Positions 33,712 to 43,300 of a DNA stretch of 64,000 nt are shown piece by piece. Where the stretch lies: contig JAVMKC010000031.1 in NCBI GenBank assembly GCA_031732795.1, positions 62,001-126,000 on the forward strand, written 5' to 3'. The translations under genes were made by a program, and so were the position numbers. Position 1 is the stretch's first letter, and every line of letters begins with the position of its first letter. Source of the DNA: Accumulibacter sp031732795 (lineage in GTDB: Bacteria > Pseudomonadota > Gammaproteobacteria > Burkholderiales > Rhodocyclaceae). The notes beneath the pieces were generated by a model, which saw nothing but the letters and a program-made list of their open reading frames with translations, was not told where the DNA came from and ran no database searches.

Positions 33712-34491
33712 TTACTCGCCCTTGAACCCCGGCTTGCGCTTTTCGCGGAAGGCATCGATACCTTCCTGATAGTCGTAGCTGTCATACACCACGCGCCGCA
33801 GGCCCTGCATCCGTTCGAACAGTTCGGGTGTGATCGACCGTGCGCTGGCCAGCAGCCGCAACTCCTCCTTCATCACCGAGACGCTGAGTGGCGAATTGGC
33901 GGTGATTTGCCCCGCCAAATGATACACGAAGGCCTCGATTTCCTCTTTTGGCTTGATGTAATTGATCATTCCCAGGTTCAAGGCCTGTGCGGCGGGAATC
34001 GGCTGCGCGGTGAACAGCATTTCCTTGGCTACCGGCATCGGGATCATGTTCAGAATGGTCAGCAGACCGCCGAGGTTGTAAGGAACGCCGAGCTTGGCCG
34101 GGGTGATGGCGAAAGTGGCGTCGGGAACGGTGACCAGAATGTCGCAGGCCATCGCCACTTCGCAGCCGCCACCCCAGACACCGCCTTCGATCAGCGCCAG
34201 CACCGGCGCCGGGCATTCCTGGATGGCGCGGATCAGTACCCGCAACGGGTCGCTCCAGCCGAGCGGGTCGCGCCCGCGGTCGGGTAGCTCGCTGATGTCG
34301 TGACCGGACGACCAGACCTTGGTGCCGGGTTGCGCGCGCAGCACCACCGCGCGCACGCTTTGCTCGCGAAACACTTCGAGCGCGGTGGTGATTTCGCTGA
34401 TCAGGGCTTCGCTGAGAGCGTTGCGTTTTGCCGTATGGTCCATCACGATCGTGCCGACGGCGTTTTCAGTCTGGGTAAGGATCAGTGGCAC
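33712..34491 (-). CDS. scpB: Methylmalonyl-CoA decarboxylase-like crotonase
   Basis: The 259-residue crotonase-fold protein starts with GTG, with AGGAG seven bases upstream. It closely follows E. coli YgfG/ScpB: KVWSSGHDISELPDRGRDPL, the oxyanion loop EGGVWGGGCEVAMACD (about 103-118), TPAKLGVPYNLGG and the C-terminal YDSYDYQEGIDAFREKRKP. ScpB converts (R)-methylmalonyl-CoA to propionyl-CoA. The conserved RDPL, VPYNL and DYQEG segments separate it from ordinary enoyl-CoA hydratases. No mutase genes lie next to it in this window. Confidence 0.87.
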   Translation of the reverse strand: MPLILTQTENAVGTIVMDHTAKRNALSEALISEITTALEVFREQSVRAVVLRAQPGTKVWSSGHDISELPDRGRDPLGWSDPLRVLIRAIQECPAPVLALIEGGVWGGGCEVAMACDILVTVPDATFAITPAKLGVPYNLGGLLTILNMIPMPVAKEMLFTAQPIPAAQALNLGMINYIKPKEEIEAFVYHLAGQITANSPLSVSVMKEELRLLASARSITPELFERMQGLRRVVYDSYDYQEGIDAFREKRKPGFKGE

Positions 34492-34748
34492 TGTAGGTCT
34501 CCTGATTTGAAAGAAGCATGAGGAATGCCCGCCGACAGCGGGCTTACAGACAGGAAAGGACGATCAAAGCGGCAGGATTGTTGAAAAGTCTCCAGGCGCC
34601 GTTCACTTGGGCGTTGATCGACCGGACAGAGTACGTCACCCGTCTTTGCCTGTCTACCACTGGCCCCATGATTTGACCGTTCGGCCGAGAAACGGGGCCG
34701 GCGGCGTCGTTACAGGGAACGATCGCCGGCTACCCCGTCCACGACGGC

Positions 34749-34754
34749 TATAAT
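34749..34754 (+). promoter_or_regulatory. -10 element of the uvrD-type gene
   Basis: An exact TATAAT lies 28 bases before the helicase start, with a ribosome site AGGAAA between them. No good -35 is visible at 17 bases, which is also the case at moaA and dnaE here. Confidence 0.5.
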
Positions 34755-34781
34755 CTCGGCTGTTTTGCCCAGGAAAAGTGG

Positions 34782-37010
34782 ATGTCCGACCTGCTCGCCG
34801 ATCTCAACCCGCCGCAACATGCCGCGGTCACCTTGTCGGCGCGGCACGCGCTGATCCTTGCCGGTGCCGGCAGCGGCAAAACCCGGGTGTTGACGACCCG
34901 TATCGCCTGGCTGCTGTCGAACGCTCGGATCAGTCCGCAGGCGATTCTGGCGGTGACCTTTACCAACAAGGCGGCCCGCGAAATGCAGACCCGGCTGGCG
35001 GCAATGGTGCCAGTCAATATCCGGGGAATGTGGATCGGCACCTTTCACGGGTTGTGCAACCGGTTGCTGCGCGCCCACCATCGGGAAGCCGGCTTGCCGG
35101 CGCAATTCCAGATTCTCGATGTCGGCGATCAACTGTCGGCGATCAAACGCCTGGCGAAAAAGCTGGCTTTCGACGACGAGAAATTTCCCCCGCAGCAACT
35201 GCTGCATTTCATCAACGCCAACAAGGAGCGCGGCCGGCGCGCCGCGCAAACCGAAGCCTATGATCCGCCGACCCGCCGTCGCGTCGAGTTCTATGCCGAA
35301 TACGAGAGCCAATGCCAACGCGAAGGGGTGGTCGACTTTGCCGAACTGCTGCTGCGTTGCTTCGAACTGCTGCAGCGCAACCAGCCGCTGCGCGAGCACT
35401 ACCAGGACCGTTTCCGGCATATCCTGGTCGACGAGTTTCAAGACACCAACCGTCTGCAATACGAATGGCTGAAACTGCTCGCCGGCCACGGGCCGACGCG
35501 GCGCGAATCCGCTGCCTGTCTGTTCGCCGTCGGCGACGATGATCAATCGATCTACGCCTTTCGCGGTGCCGAAGTCGGCAATATGAGCGATCTGCAACGC
35601 GAATTCGCCATCGACGAGGTGATCCGGCTCGAACAGAACTATCGTTCGCAGGGCAACATTCTCGAGGCGGCCAATGCGTTGATCCGGCAGAATCAGCAGC
35701 GTCTGGGGAAAAATTTATGGACCGCCGACGGCGCCGGCGAGCCGATTCGCGTTTTTGAAGGCTTTTCCGACCTTGATGAAGCGCGCTTCATTGTCGAGGA
35801 AATGAGCGAATTGATCGGTGATGGCCTGTCGCCGACACAGATCGCGCTGCTCTACCGTTCGAACGCCCAATCGCGGGTCCTTGAGCACGAACTGGCGCGT
35901 GTCGGCCTGCCTTACCGCATTTATGGCGGTCTGCGTTTCTACGACCGTCAGGAAATCAAGCACGCGTTGGCCTATCTGCGTTTGCTGGCCAATCCGGACG
36001 ACGACACCGCCTTTGTCCGGGTGGTCAATTTTCCCGCCCGCGGTATCGGCGCGCGCAGTATCGAGGTGCTGCAGGAGGCGGCGCAGAGACTCAACGCCAG
36101 TCTGTACAACGCTGCCGCCAGTCTGACCGGCAAGCCGGGAGCGGCACTGGCCCGCTTCGTGCGGCTGATCGAAACGCTGCGCGCCGAAAGCGAGCATTTG
36201 CCGTTGCCGGAAATCGTCGACCACGTCATCGAGGGCAGTGGTTTGCGGGAACATTATCTGGCCGAGAAGGATGGCGCGGATCGGCTGGCCAACCTCGATG
36301 AACTGGTCAACGCGGCGACGGTTTTCGTCAGCGAAGACGAGCCGTTCGCCGACGCCGCCGCGCTGCGTACTGAGGCGGGGCCGCTGGCCGCCTTTCTCGC
36401 CCATGCTTCGCTGGAGTCGGGGGAGCGGCAAGCCGGCGAAGGACAGGACGCGGTGCAATTGATGACCGTCCATGCCGCGAAGGGGCTGGAGTTCGACGTG
36501 GTATTCATCTCCGGCCTCGAGCAGGGACTGTTTCCGCACGAGAACGCCGCCAGCGAACGCAACGGGCTGGAGGAAGAACGCCGGCTGATGTACGTGGCGA
36601 TCACCCGGGCGCGCCGCCGTCTGTATCTCAGCCATGCGCAAAGCCGCATGCTGCACGGTCTCACACGTTACGGCCTGCGTTCATCGTTTCTCGATGAATT
36701 GCCGCCGGGTCTGCTGCGCCGGCTCAACGCCGTTGCCTCGCCGTCGACGATCTTCGGGCGGTCCGCACCACTCGCCACGCCGGCGAGTCCCCGCTCCGAC
36801 TCCGGGCAGACGACCGCCGGCCAGACGGTTGGCCAGACGGTCGCCGAGGGCCTGCATGTTGGCCAGCGGGTCCGCCATCTGCGTTTCGGTGACGGGGTGA
36901 TCGTCGCCAGCGAAGGTAATGGGCATGAATCGCGGGTGTTGGTCAATTTCGACCGGCCCGTCGGCGAGAAATGGCTGCTGCTCGAATACGCCCGGCTGTC
37001 GCCGTTGTGA
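34782..37010 (+). CDS. uvrD: UvrD/Rep-family superfamily 1 DNA helicase
   Basis: The 742-residue 3'-5' helicase has the Q motif LNPPQHAAV, Walker A LAGAGSGKTRVL (about 26-37), TFTNKAAREMQTRL (Ia), VDEFQDTNRLQYEWL (motif II, about 217), GDDDQSIYAFRGAEV (III), RLEQNYRS (IV), and VQLMTVHAAKGLEFDVVFI with GLEEERRLMYVAITRAR (V and VI). A C-terminal Tudor-like end (GQRVRHLRFGDGVIVASEGN) contacts RNA polymerase in UvrD. It unwinds DNA in repair and replication. Rep is a possible alternative, but the C-terminal tail favours UvrD. Confidence 0.93.
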   Translation: MSDLLADLNPPQHAAVTLSARHALILAGAGSGKTRVLTTRIAWLLSNARISPQAILAVTFTNKAAREMQTRLAAMVPVNIRGMWIGTFHGLCNRLLRAHHREAGLPAQFQILDVGDQLSAIKRLAKKLAFDDEKFPPQQLLHFINANKERGRRAAQTEAYDPPTRRRVEFYAEYESQCQREGVVDFAELLLRCFELLQRNQPLREHYQDRFRHILVDEFQDTNRLQYEWLKLLAGHGPTRRESAACLFAVGDDDQSIYAFRGAEVGNMSDLQREFAIDEVIRLEQNYRSQGNILEAANALIRQNQQRLGKNLWTADGAGEPIRVFEGFSDLDEARFIVEEMSELIGDGLSPTQIALLYRSNAQSRVLEHELARVGLPYRIYGGLRFYDRQEIKHALAYLRLLANPDDDTAFVRVVNFPARGIGARSIEVLQEAAQRLNASLYNAAASLTGKPGAALARFVRLIETLRAESEHLPLPEIVDHVIEGSGLREHYLAEKDGADRLANLDELVNAATVFVSEDEPFADAAALRTEAGPLAAFLAHASLESGERQAGEGQDAVQLMTVHAAKGLEFDVVFISGLEQGLFPHENAASERNGLEEERRLMYVAITRARRRLYLSHAQSRMLHGLTRYGLRSSFLDELPPGLLRRLNAVASPSTIFGRSAPLATPASPRSDSGQTTAGQTVGQTVAEGLHVGQRVRHLRFGDGVIVASEGNGHESRVLVNFDRPVGEKWLLLEYARLSPL

Positions 37011-37263
37011 ATTTTTCCGCCGGGTGTGAAGAGTGTGATGACTGGATGTGTAAAATTCAACTTTCTTATTTAGAAATAAATTGTTCTGGGTTGTGCGGCT
37101 GTTTGTCGGGTTTTGTCGTTTTTCCCACTGTGGACGGGGATAAAGCTGTGGATGGCGGCCGGGACAACGGTGTCAAACGGCTGCCGTCATTGGCTTTTTT
37201 GCCCTTGCTCAAAAAGCAGGCAAACCACTAGACTAACGAGTTCGAACTTGCAAGGAGATTTCC

Positions 37264-38238
37264 ATGCCATTTGCCATTCGGATCGAACGGACCGGCGGGC
37301 CGGAGGTGATGAACTGGAAAGACCTGCCGATGGCCGAGCCGGCGGCAGGCGAAGCGCGGGTCCGGCACGAGGCGGTCGGGCTCAACTACATCGACATTTA
37401 TCATCGTAGCGGTTTGTATCCGCTGCCCTTGCCCAGCGGCCTGGGTCTTGAAGCCGCCGGCGTCGTCGAAGCGGTCGGCGCGGGGGTGACGGAGGTACAG
37501 CCCGGCGACCGGGTGGCTTACGCCGGGGGGCCGGTTGGCGCCTACAGTCAGTCGCGCTGCATCGCTGCCGATCGCCTGTTGCAACTCCCCGCGGCGATCT
37601 CCTGCGAAACCGGTGCGGCGATGATGTTGCAAGGGCTGACCGTGGCCTACCTGCTGCGTCGGACGTATCGCGTGCAGCCTGGCGAGGCGGTATTGATCCA
37701 CGCCGCCGCCGGTGGGGTCGGTCTGATGGCCTGCCAGTGGGCGAAGGCGCTGGGTGCAACGGTGATCGGCACCGCTGCCGGTGAGGAAAAAGCGGCGCTG
37801 GCTCGGGCGCACGGGTGCGACGAGGTGATCGACTACGGTCACGAGGATGTCGCCCAACGTGTCCGCCAATTGACTGCCGGCGAAGGGGTGGCGGTGGTTT
37901 ATGACGGCGTCGGCAAAGATACTTTCGCCGCGTCGCTGGACAGCCTGCGTACTTGCGGCATGCTGGTCAGTTTCGGTAACGCGTCCGGCGCCGTGCCGCC
38001 CTTCGACCCGTTGCTCTTGTCGCAGAAAGGCTCGTTGTTCCTGACCCGGCCAACCTTGATGCATTACACCGCCAAACGCAGCGATCTGGTCGCCCTGGCC
38101 GCCGAACTGTTCGCGGTCGTTAGCGCTGGTACAGTGAATATCCGCATCAATCAACGTTACCCGTTGACCGAGGTGGCGCAGGCTCACCGCGATCTGGAGG
38201 CGCGCAAGCACACCGGATCGACGATCTTGCTGCCCTGA
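37264..38238 (+). CDS. qor: NADPH:quinone oxidoreductase, zinc-less MDR family
   Basis: The 324-residue protein has the GroES-like N-terminal domain (HEAVGLNYIDIYHRSGLYPL, about 41-60, and LGLEAAGVVEAVGAGV) and a Rossmann domain with HAAAGGVGLMACQWAKALGA near 146-165. It lacks the structural zinc cysteines, as quinone oxidoreductase does. It reduces quinones with NADPH, probably by one-electron transfer. CAAGGAG lies before the ATG. A TTGCTC/TAGACT pair at 37205 and 37229 with 18-base spacing could be its promoter. The stop overlaps the next start. Confidence 0.92.
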   Translation: MPFAIRIERTGGPEVMNWKDLPMAEPAAGEARVRHEAVGLNYIDIYHRSGLYPLPLPSGLGLEAAGVVEAVGAGVTEVQPGDRVAYAGGPVGAYSQSRCIAADRLLQLPAAISCETGAAMMLQGLTVAYLLRRTYRVQPGEAVLIHAAAGGVGLMACQWAKALGATVIGTAAGEEKAALARAHGCDEVIDYGHEDVAQRVRQLTAGEGVAVVYDGVGKDTFAASLDSLRTCGMLVSFGNASGAVPPFDPLLLSQKGSLFLTRPTLMHYTAKRSDLVALAAELFAVVSAGTVNIRINQRYPLTEVAQAHRDLEARKHTGSTILLP

Positions 38239-39590
38239 TGACGCATTTGCGCGCCCGTCTGGTCGCGCTGCGCTACTTTCTGGCCACGGCCTGGCCGATC
38301 GTCCTGATCACGGCGATCGGCTTGGTTATCGCTTACCAGTTCGTCGCTCCAGAGCCGCAGCGGCGACTGATTCTGACCACCGGCAACGACAGCGGCGCGT
38401 ATCACGCTTACGCGCAACGCTACGCTACCTGGATGGCGGCGAAAGGCGTGACGCTCGAGGTGCGGACCTCTCCAGGCTCGTTGGAGAATCTGCGTCGCGT
38501 CGCCCAGGGCGAAGCCGACGTCGGTTTCGCGCAGGCAGGCAGTGCCGTCCCGGCTGAGGCTGACTCGTCGCCAACGACGCTGCGCTCGCTGGGCAGCGTC
38601 TCCTATGAACCGGTGTGGGTGTTTTACCGTGGCGATCGATCGATCAACAAACTTTATCAATTGCAGGGGTTGCGCGTCGCTGTCGGAGAGGAGGGCAGCG
38701 GTATCCGCGGTCTGGCCCTGCAACTGCTCGAAGTCAATGACATCAAGCCGGATGACCCCCATTTATTGCCGTTGGCCGGATTGAACGCCGCCGAGGCGCT
38801 GCAACAAGGCCAGATCGATGCTGCATTCATCGTTGCCGCTCAGGAAGCGCCGGTGGTGCAGGTGCTGTTGCGTTCGCCGGGAGTGCGTGTGGTCAGCTTC
38901 AGCCAGGTCGACGCCTATTTGCGGCGTTTTCCGTTCCTGTCGCGGGTGGTATTGCCGCGTGGCGTCGTCGATCTGGTCCGTGACCTGCCGCCTGACGATA
39001 CCGTCCTGCTGGCGACCACCGCCAACGTCGTCACTCGCGACGACCTGCACCCGGCGCTGGCTTCGCTGCTGTTGCAGGCGATGACCGAAGTCAATGGACA
39101 AGGCGGTTTTTTTCAGCGCGCCGGCGAGTTTCCTTCGGCCAAGGACCAGACCTTGCCGCTGGCCGAAGAAGCCAAGCGTTATTACCAGTCCGGCCCTCCT
39201 TTTTTGCAGCGTTACCTGCCGTTCTGGCTGGCCGTACTCGTCGAACGGCTGGTGGTGATGATTCTGCCCTTGGTGATGCTGTTGTTGCCGTTGTTGAAAT
39301 TCGCGCCGACGCTTTATAGCTGGCGCGCGCGTTCGAAGATTTTCTGCTGCTATGGCGATCTCAAATTCCTTGAAAACGATTTGCGGCAGCACTTCGCGGC
39401 CGATCGTTTTCAGGAGTACGTGGACCGACTCGATCGCATCGAGGAGGATGCCAGCACACGTCATGTGCCGCTGGCTTTTACCGATCAGCTGTACACGTTG
39501 CGTGAGCATATCAATCTGGTCCGGGACAAGCTGCATGGTCTGCTGGCCGGTGATAACGCCCAGGCGACTTGCCACGACAAGGAAAAATAG
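38238..39590 (+). CDS. Membrane-anchored TAXI-family solute-binding protein
   Basis: The 450-residue protein has an N-terminal membrane helix (about 18-36), a periplasmic NMT1/TAXI binding domain (about 43-320) with LTTGNDSGAYHAYAQRYA and VAQGEADVGFAQAGSAV, then a second helix (about 333-356) and a cytoplasmic tail of about 90 residues with KFLENDLRQHFAADRFQEYV. Ordinary TAXI proteins are secreted and feed TRAP permeases; none is encoded here. Anchoring at both ends and the cytoplasmic tail suggest a sensor or scaffold rather than a transporter component. It begins inside the qor stop codon. Confidence 0.88.
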   Translation: MTHLRARLVALRYFLATAWPIVLITAIGLVIAYQFVAPEPQRRLILTTGNDSGAYHAYAQRYATWMAAKGVTLEVRTSPGSLENLRRVAQGEADVGFAQAGSAVPAEADSSPTTLRSLGSVSYEPVWVFYRGDRSINKLYQLQGLRVAVGEEGSGIRGLALQLLEVNDIKPDDPHLLPLAGLNAAEALQQGQIDAAFIVAAQEAPVVQVLLRSPGVRVVSFSQVDAYLRRFPFLSRVVLPRGVVDLVRDLPPDDTVLLATTANVVTRDDLHPALASLLLQAMTEVNGQGGFFQRAGEFPSAKDQTLPLAEEAKRYYQSGPPFLQRYLPFWLAVLVERLVVMILPLVMLLLPLLKFAPTLYSWRARSKIFCCYGDLKFLENDLRQHFAADRFQEYVDRLDRIEEDASTRHVPLAFTDQLYTLREHINLVRDKLHGLLAGDNAQATCHDKEK

Positions 39591-39593
39591 TCG

Positions 39594-40217
39594 ATGAAAT
39601 CCTTCCTGATTGCCAATCCCAAGGGCGGTGCGGGTAAAACGACCTTGGCGGTCAACCTTGCCGGCTATCTGGCCAGCCGCGGCCACAAAGTGATGCTCGG
39701 TGATGTCGATCGGCAGCAATCTTCCCGAGAATGGTTGCGTCTGCGAGCGGAGTATCTGCCGAAGATTCGCAGTTGGGAAATCGAGCCCGGCAAAACCGCC
39801 CGACCGCCGAAAGGCACCTCGCACGTCATCCTCGATACCCCGGCAGGGTTGCATGGCAAGGCGCTCGATGCCCTGGTCAAGCAGGTCAACCGGGTGCTGG
39901 TGCCGGTGCAGCCCTCACTGTTCGACATCCTGGCTGCCCGTCAATTCCTCGAGGGACTGCTGGCCGAGAAGGCGGTGCGCAACGAACGGGCTTTTGTCGC
40001 CGTCGTTGGCATGCGCGTCGATCCGCGTACCCGCTCGGCAGCGGAACTCGACCGTTTTCTGGCCGAGTTCGATGTGCCGGTGTTGACGCACCTGCGCTCG
40101 ACGCAGCTCTATGTCCAGACCGCGATGAACGGCATGACCATCTTCGACCTGCCGGCGTCGCGTGGCGCGCGGGATTTCGAGCAATGGCAGCCGATCATGG
40201 ACTGGGTCAACGGCTGA
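39594..40217 (+). CDS. Orphan ParA/MinD-type ATPase
   Basis: The 207-residue protein has a deviant Walker A KGGAGKTT (10-17) with the signature lysine Lys10, DVDRQQSSREW (Walker A' region) and VILDTPAGLHGKAL (Walker B). This is the short ParA group that positions cellular cargo and often lacks ParB. No parB gene lies nearby. The first codon is 3 bases after the TAXI stop, so the two are likely translated from one message. Its cargo could be the adjacent membrane protein, but that is inference. Confidence 0.9.
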   Translation: MKSFLIANPKGGAGKTTLAVNLAGYLASRGHKVMLGDVDRQQSSREWLRLRAEYLPKIRSWEIEPGKTARPPKGTSHVILDTPAGLHGKALDALVKQVNRVLVPVQPSLFDILAARQFLEGLLAEKAVRNERAFVAVVGMRVDPRTRSAAELDRFLAEFDVPVLTHLRSTQLYVQTAMNGMTIFDLPASRGARDFEQWQPIMDWVNG

Positions 40218-40288
40218 GCCTCGGCAGGACTCACGTCTTGATCGTGCCGCTTGTCGGTGATCGGCGGTCGAGGTGGATCGCCGCAAGG

Positions 40289-40294
40289 TAAAAT
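40289..40294 (+). promoter_or_regulatory. -10 element immediately before dnaE
   Basis: TAAAAT lies only six bases before the dnaE ATG. If it is used, transcription would begin at or next to the start codon, giving a leaderless message. The only ribosome-like site, AAGG at 40285, is 12 bases from the ATG. A co-transcript from the upstream ATPase gene is an alternative. Confidence 0.45.
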
Positions 40295-40300
40295 CGCCGG

Positions 40301-43300
40301 ATGGCCGACGTTCCGTTCATTCACCTTCGCCTGCACAGCGAGTATTCGATTACCGACGGCATCGTCCGCCTCGACGATGCGCTGGCGCGCGCCGCCGCCG
40401 ATGGCATGCCGGCGTTGGCTCTGACCGATCTGGTCAATCTCTTCGGATTGGTCAAGTTTTATAACGCCGCCCGTTACCGGGGCGTCAAGCCGTTGCTCGG
40501 TTGCGATATTCACCTGGCCAACGACAACGATGTGGACCGTCCGCATCGGCTGCTGCTGCTGTGCCGTTCTCACCGCGGCTATCTGCAGCTTTGTGAATTG
40601 CTGTCGCGCGCGTATCTGTCGCCGCGGATGCATGGCCGCGCCGAAATCAGCCGCCGGATGTTGCAGGAGGTGGGCGTGGACGGGTTGATCGCGCTGTCGG
40701 GCGCCGCGTTCGGCGATGTCGGTGAAGCGTTGCTGCAGGGCAACCATTCGCAGGCACTGAGTCGCGCGCAGTATTGGGCGGCGCTTTTCCCGGGCGCTTT
40801 TTATCTCGAAGTGCAGCGCTACGGCCAGCCGACGCACGATGCCCTGGTCGGTGCCACCGTCGACCTTGCCGCGCGTCTCGATCTGCCCGTGGTGGCGACC
40901 CATCCGATCCAGTTTCTCGATCGCGACGATTACCGGGCCCACGAAGCGCGGGTATGCATCGCTGAGGGCTACATGCTCGGCGATGCCCGACGACCACGGC
41001 GGTACACCGAGGAGCAGTATTTCAAATCGGCCGACGAAATGCGGGAGTTGTTCGCCGACCTGCCGGCAGCGCTGGCCAACACCGTCGAGATCGCCCGGCG
41101 CTGCAACCTGCAGATCACGCTGGGTAAAAGCTATCTGCCTGATTTTCCAACACCGCCTGGGGTTTCGCTCGACGATTTTCTGCGTCAGCAGGCGGTGGCT
41201 GGTCTCGAAAACCGCTTGCCGCAATTGTTTCCCGGCGTCGACGAACGCCTGCAACGCCGGCCGGTCTACGATGAGCGCCTGCAGCTCGAAACCGACACCA
41301 TCGTCCAGATGGGTTTCGCCGGCTACTTCCTGATCGTTGCCGACTTCATCAACTGGGCCAAACACAACGGTTGTCCGGTCGGGCCGGGGCGGGGTTCGGG
41401 GGCCGGGTCGTTGGTCGCTTATGCCCTGGGTATCACCGATCTCGATCCATTGCGTTTCGCGCTGCTCTTCGAACGCTTTCTCAACCCCGAGCGGGTGTCG
41501 ATGCCCGACTTCGATATCGACTTCTGCCAAGACAATCGCGGTCGGGTGATCGATTACGTGCGCCAGAAGTACGGCGCGGCAGCGGTATCGCAGATCGTCA
41601 CTTTCGGCACCATGTCTTCGAAGGCGGTGATCCGTGACGTCGGGCGGGTTCTCGATCTGCCGTACAACTTTTGCGACCAGCTTTCGAAACTGATCCCGGT
41701 CGAAACCAACAAGCCCTTGTCGCTCAAGAAAGCGCTCGCCGCCGAACCGCAACTCCAGGCGCGCCGTGACGATGAAGAGGAAGTGCGCGATCTGTTCGAC
41801 CTCGCCGAACGTCTCGAGGATTTGACCCGTAACGTCGGCATGCACGCTGGGGGTGTGTTGATCGCGCCTGGCAAACTCACCGATTTCTGCCCGGTTTACT
41901 CGGCGGACGGCGGGCGCTCGGTGGTTTCGCAATACGACAAGGACGACGTCGAAAAGATTGGTCTGGTCAAATTCGACTTTCTCGGCCTGCGCAATCTGAC
42001 GATCATCGAATTGGCGCTCGATTATGTCGCGCAGCTCACCGGCGAGCGACCGGATCTGGCGGCGCTTGCTTTCGACGACCCCGGGGCCTACCGGATTCTC
42101 AAGGACGGCAACACCACGGCGATCTTCCAGGTCGAATCCGACGGGATGAAAAAACTGATCCGCAAGCTGGCTCCGGACCGCTTCGAGGACATCATCGCCG
42201 TCCTGGCGCTCTACCGGCCCGGACCGCTCGGTTCCGGAATGGTCGACGATTTCATCCTGCGCAAGAAAGGCCAGCAGAAAATCGATTACTTCATCGACGA
42301 TTTGCAAGCCTGTCTCGAACCGACCTACGGGGTGATCGTCTATCAGGAACAGGTGATGCAGATCGCCCAGATCATCGGCGGCTATACCCTGGGTGGTGCC
42401 GATCTGCTGCGGCGGGCGATGGGCAAGAAAAAAGCCGAGGAAATGGCTTTGCACCGCGACCTGATGCGCGAAGGAGCGCGCAAAAAAGGTTACGACGAAA
42501 AGCTGGCGATGCAGCTATTCGATTTGATGGAGAAATTTGCCGAATACGGCTTCAACAAATCGCATACCGCCGCCTACGCCGTCGTGACCTACCATACCGC
42601 TTGGCTGAAAGCGCACCATTGTGCGGCCTTCATGGCTGCGACGCTGTCGTCGGACATGGATCTCACCGACAGCGTCAAGAATTTTCATGACGATGCGCTT
42701 TCCAACGGCCTGAAGATACTCGGACCGGACATCAACACCTCGCAATACCGGTTCACGCCGGTCGACCGCGTTGCCGTCCGCTACGGCTTGGGGGCGGTCA
42801 AAGGGACCGGCGAACAGGCGGTCTGCGCGATCATCGAGGCCCGACGGTCGGGTGGCCCGTTCAAGGATCTGTTCGATTTCTGCCGCCGTGTCGACCGGCG
42901 GCTGGTCAACCGCCGGACTATTGAAGCGCTGATCCGGGCCGGTGCGCTCGATGCTCTCGACGATCATCGCGCGCGACTGTTGGCCTCCGTGGGCGTTGCC
43001 ATCGACGCGGCCGAGCAGGCCGAACGTCATTCCCACCAGGTCAGCCTGTTCGACCTTCTCGCCGCCGACGGCAACGGTGATGCTGAACACGCGCCGCGCT
43101 ATATCGAAGTGCCGCGCTGGACTGCGCGGCAGCAGCTGGACGAGGAAAAGCTGGCGCTGGGCTTTTATTTTTCCGGCCACCCGTTTCATACCGTCCAGTC
43201 CGAGATCGGACGCTTTGTCCGCCAGCCCTTGGCCAAACTCGAACCGCGCAAGGAGCCACAGTTTCTCGCCGGGCTGGTCGTCGGTGTGCGTACCAAACTC

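Noticed and set aside
37129..37155. Two TGTGGA half-sites next to an AT-rich stretch, resembling DnaA boxes
   Set aside because: Neither matches TGTGGATAA well (two mismatches in the best), only two exist, and no origin-associated gene is adjacent.
40109..42454. Open frame of 781 codons antisense to dnaE
   Set aside because: It mirrors a well-supported dnaE frame, has composition typical of reverse-frame reading in GC-rich DNA (Arg/Gln/His/Asp-rich) and no family resemblance.
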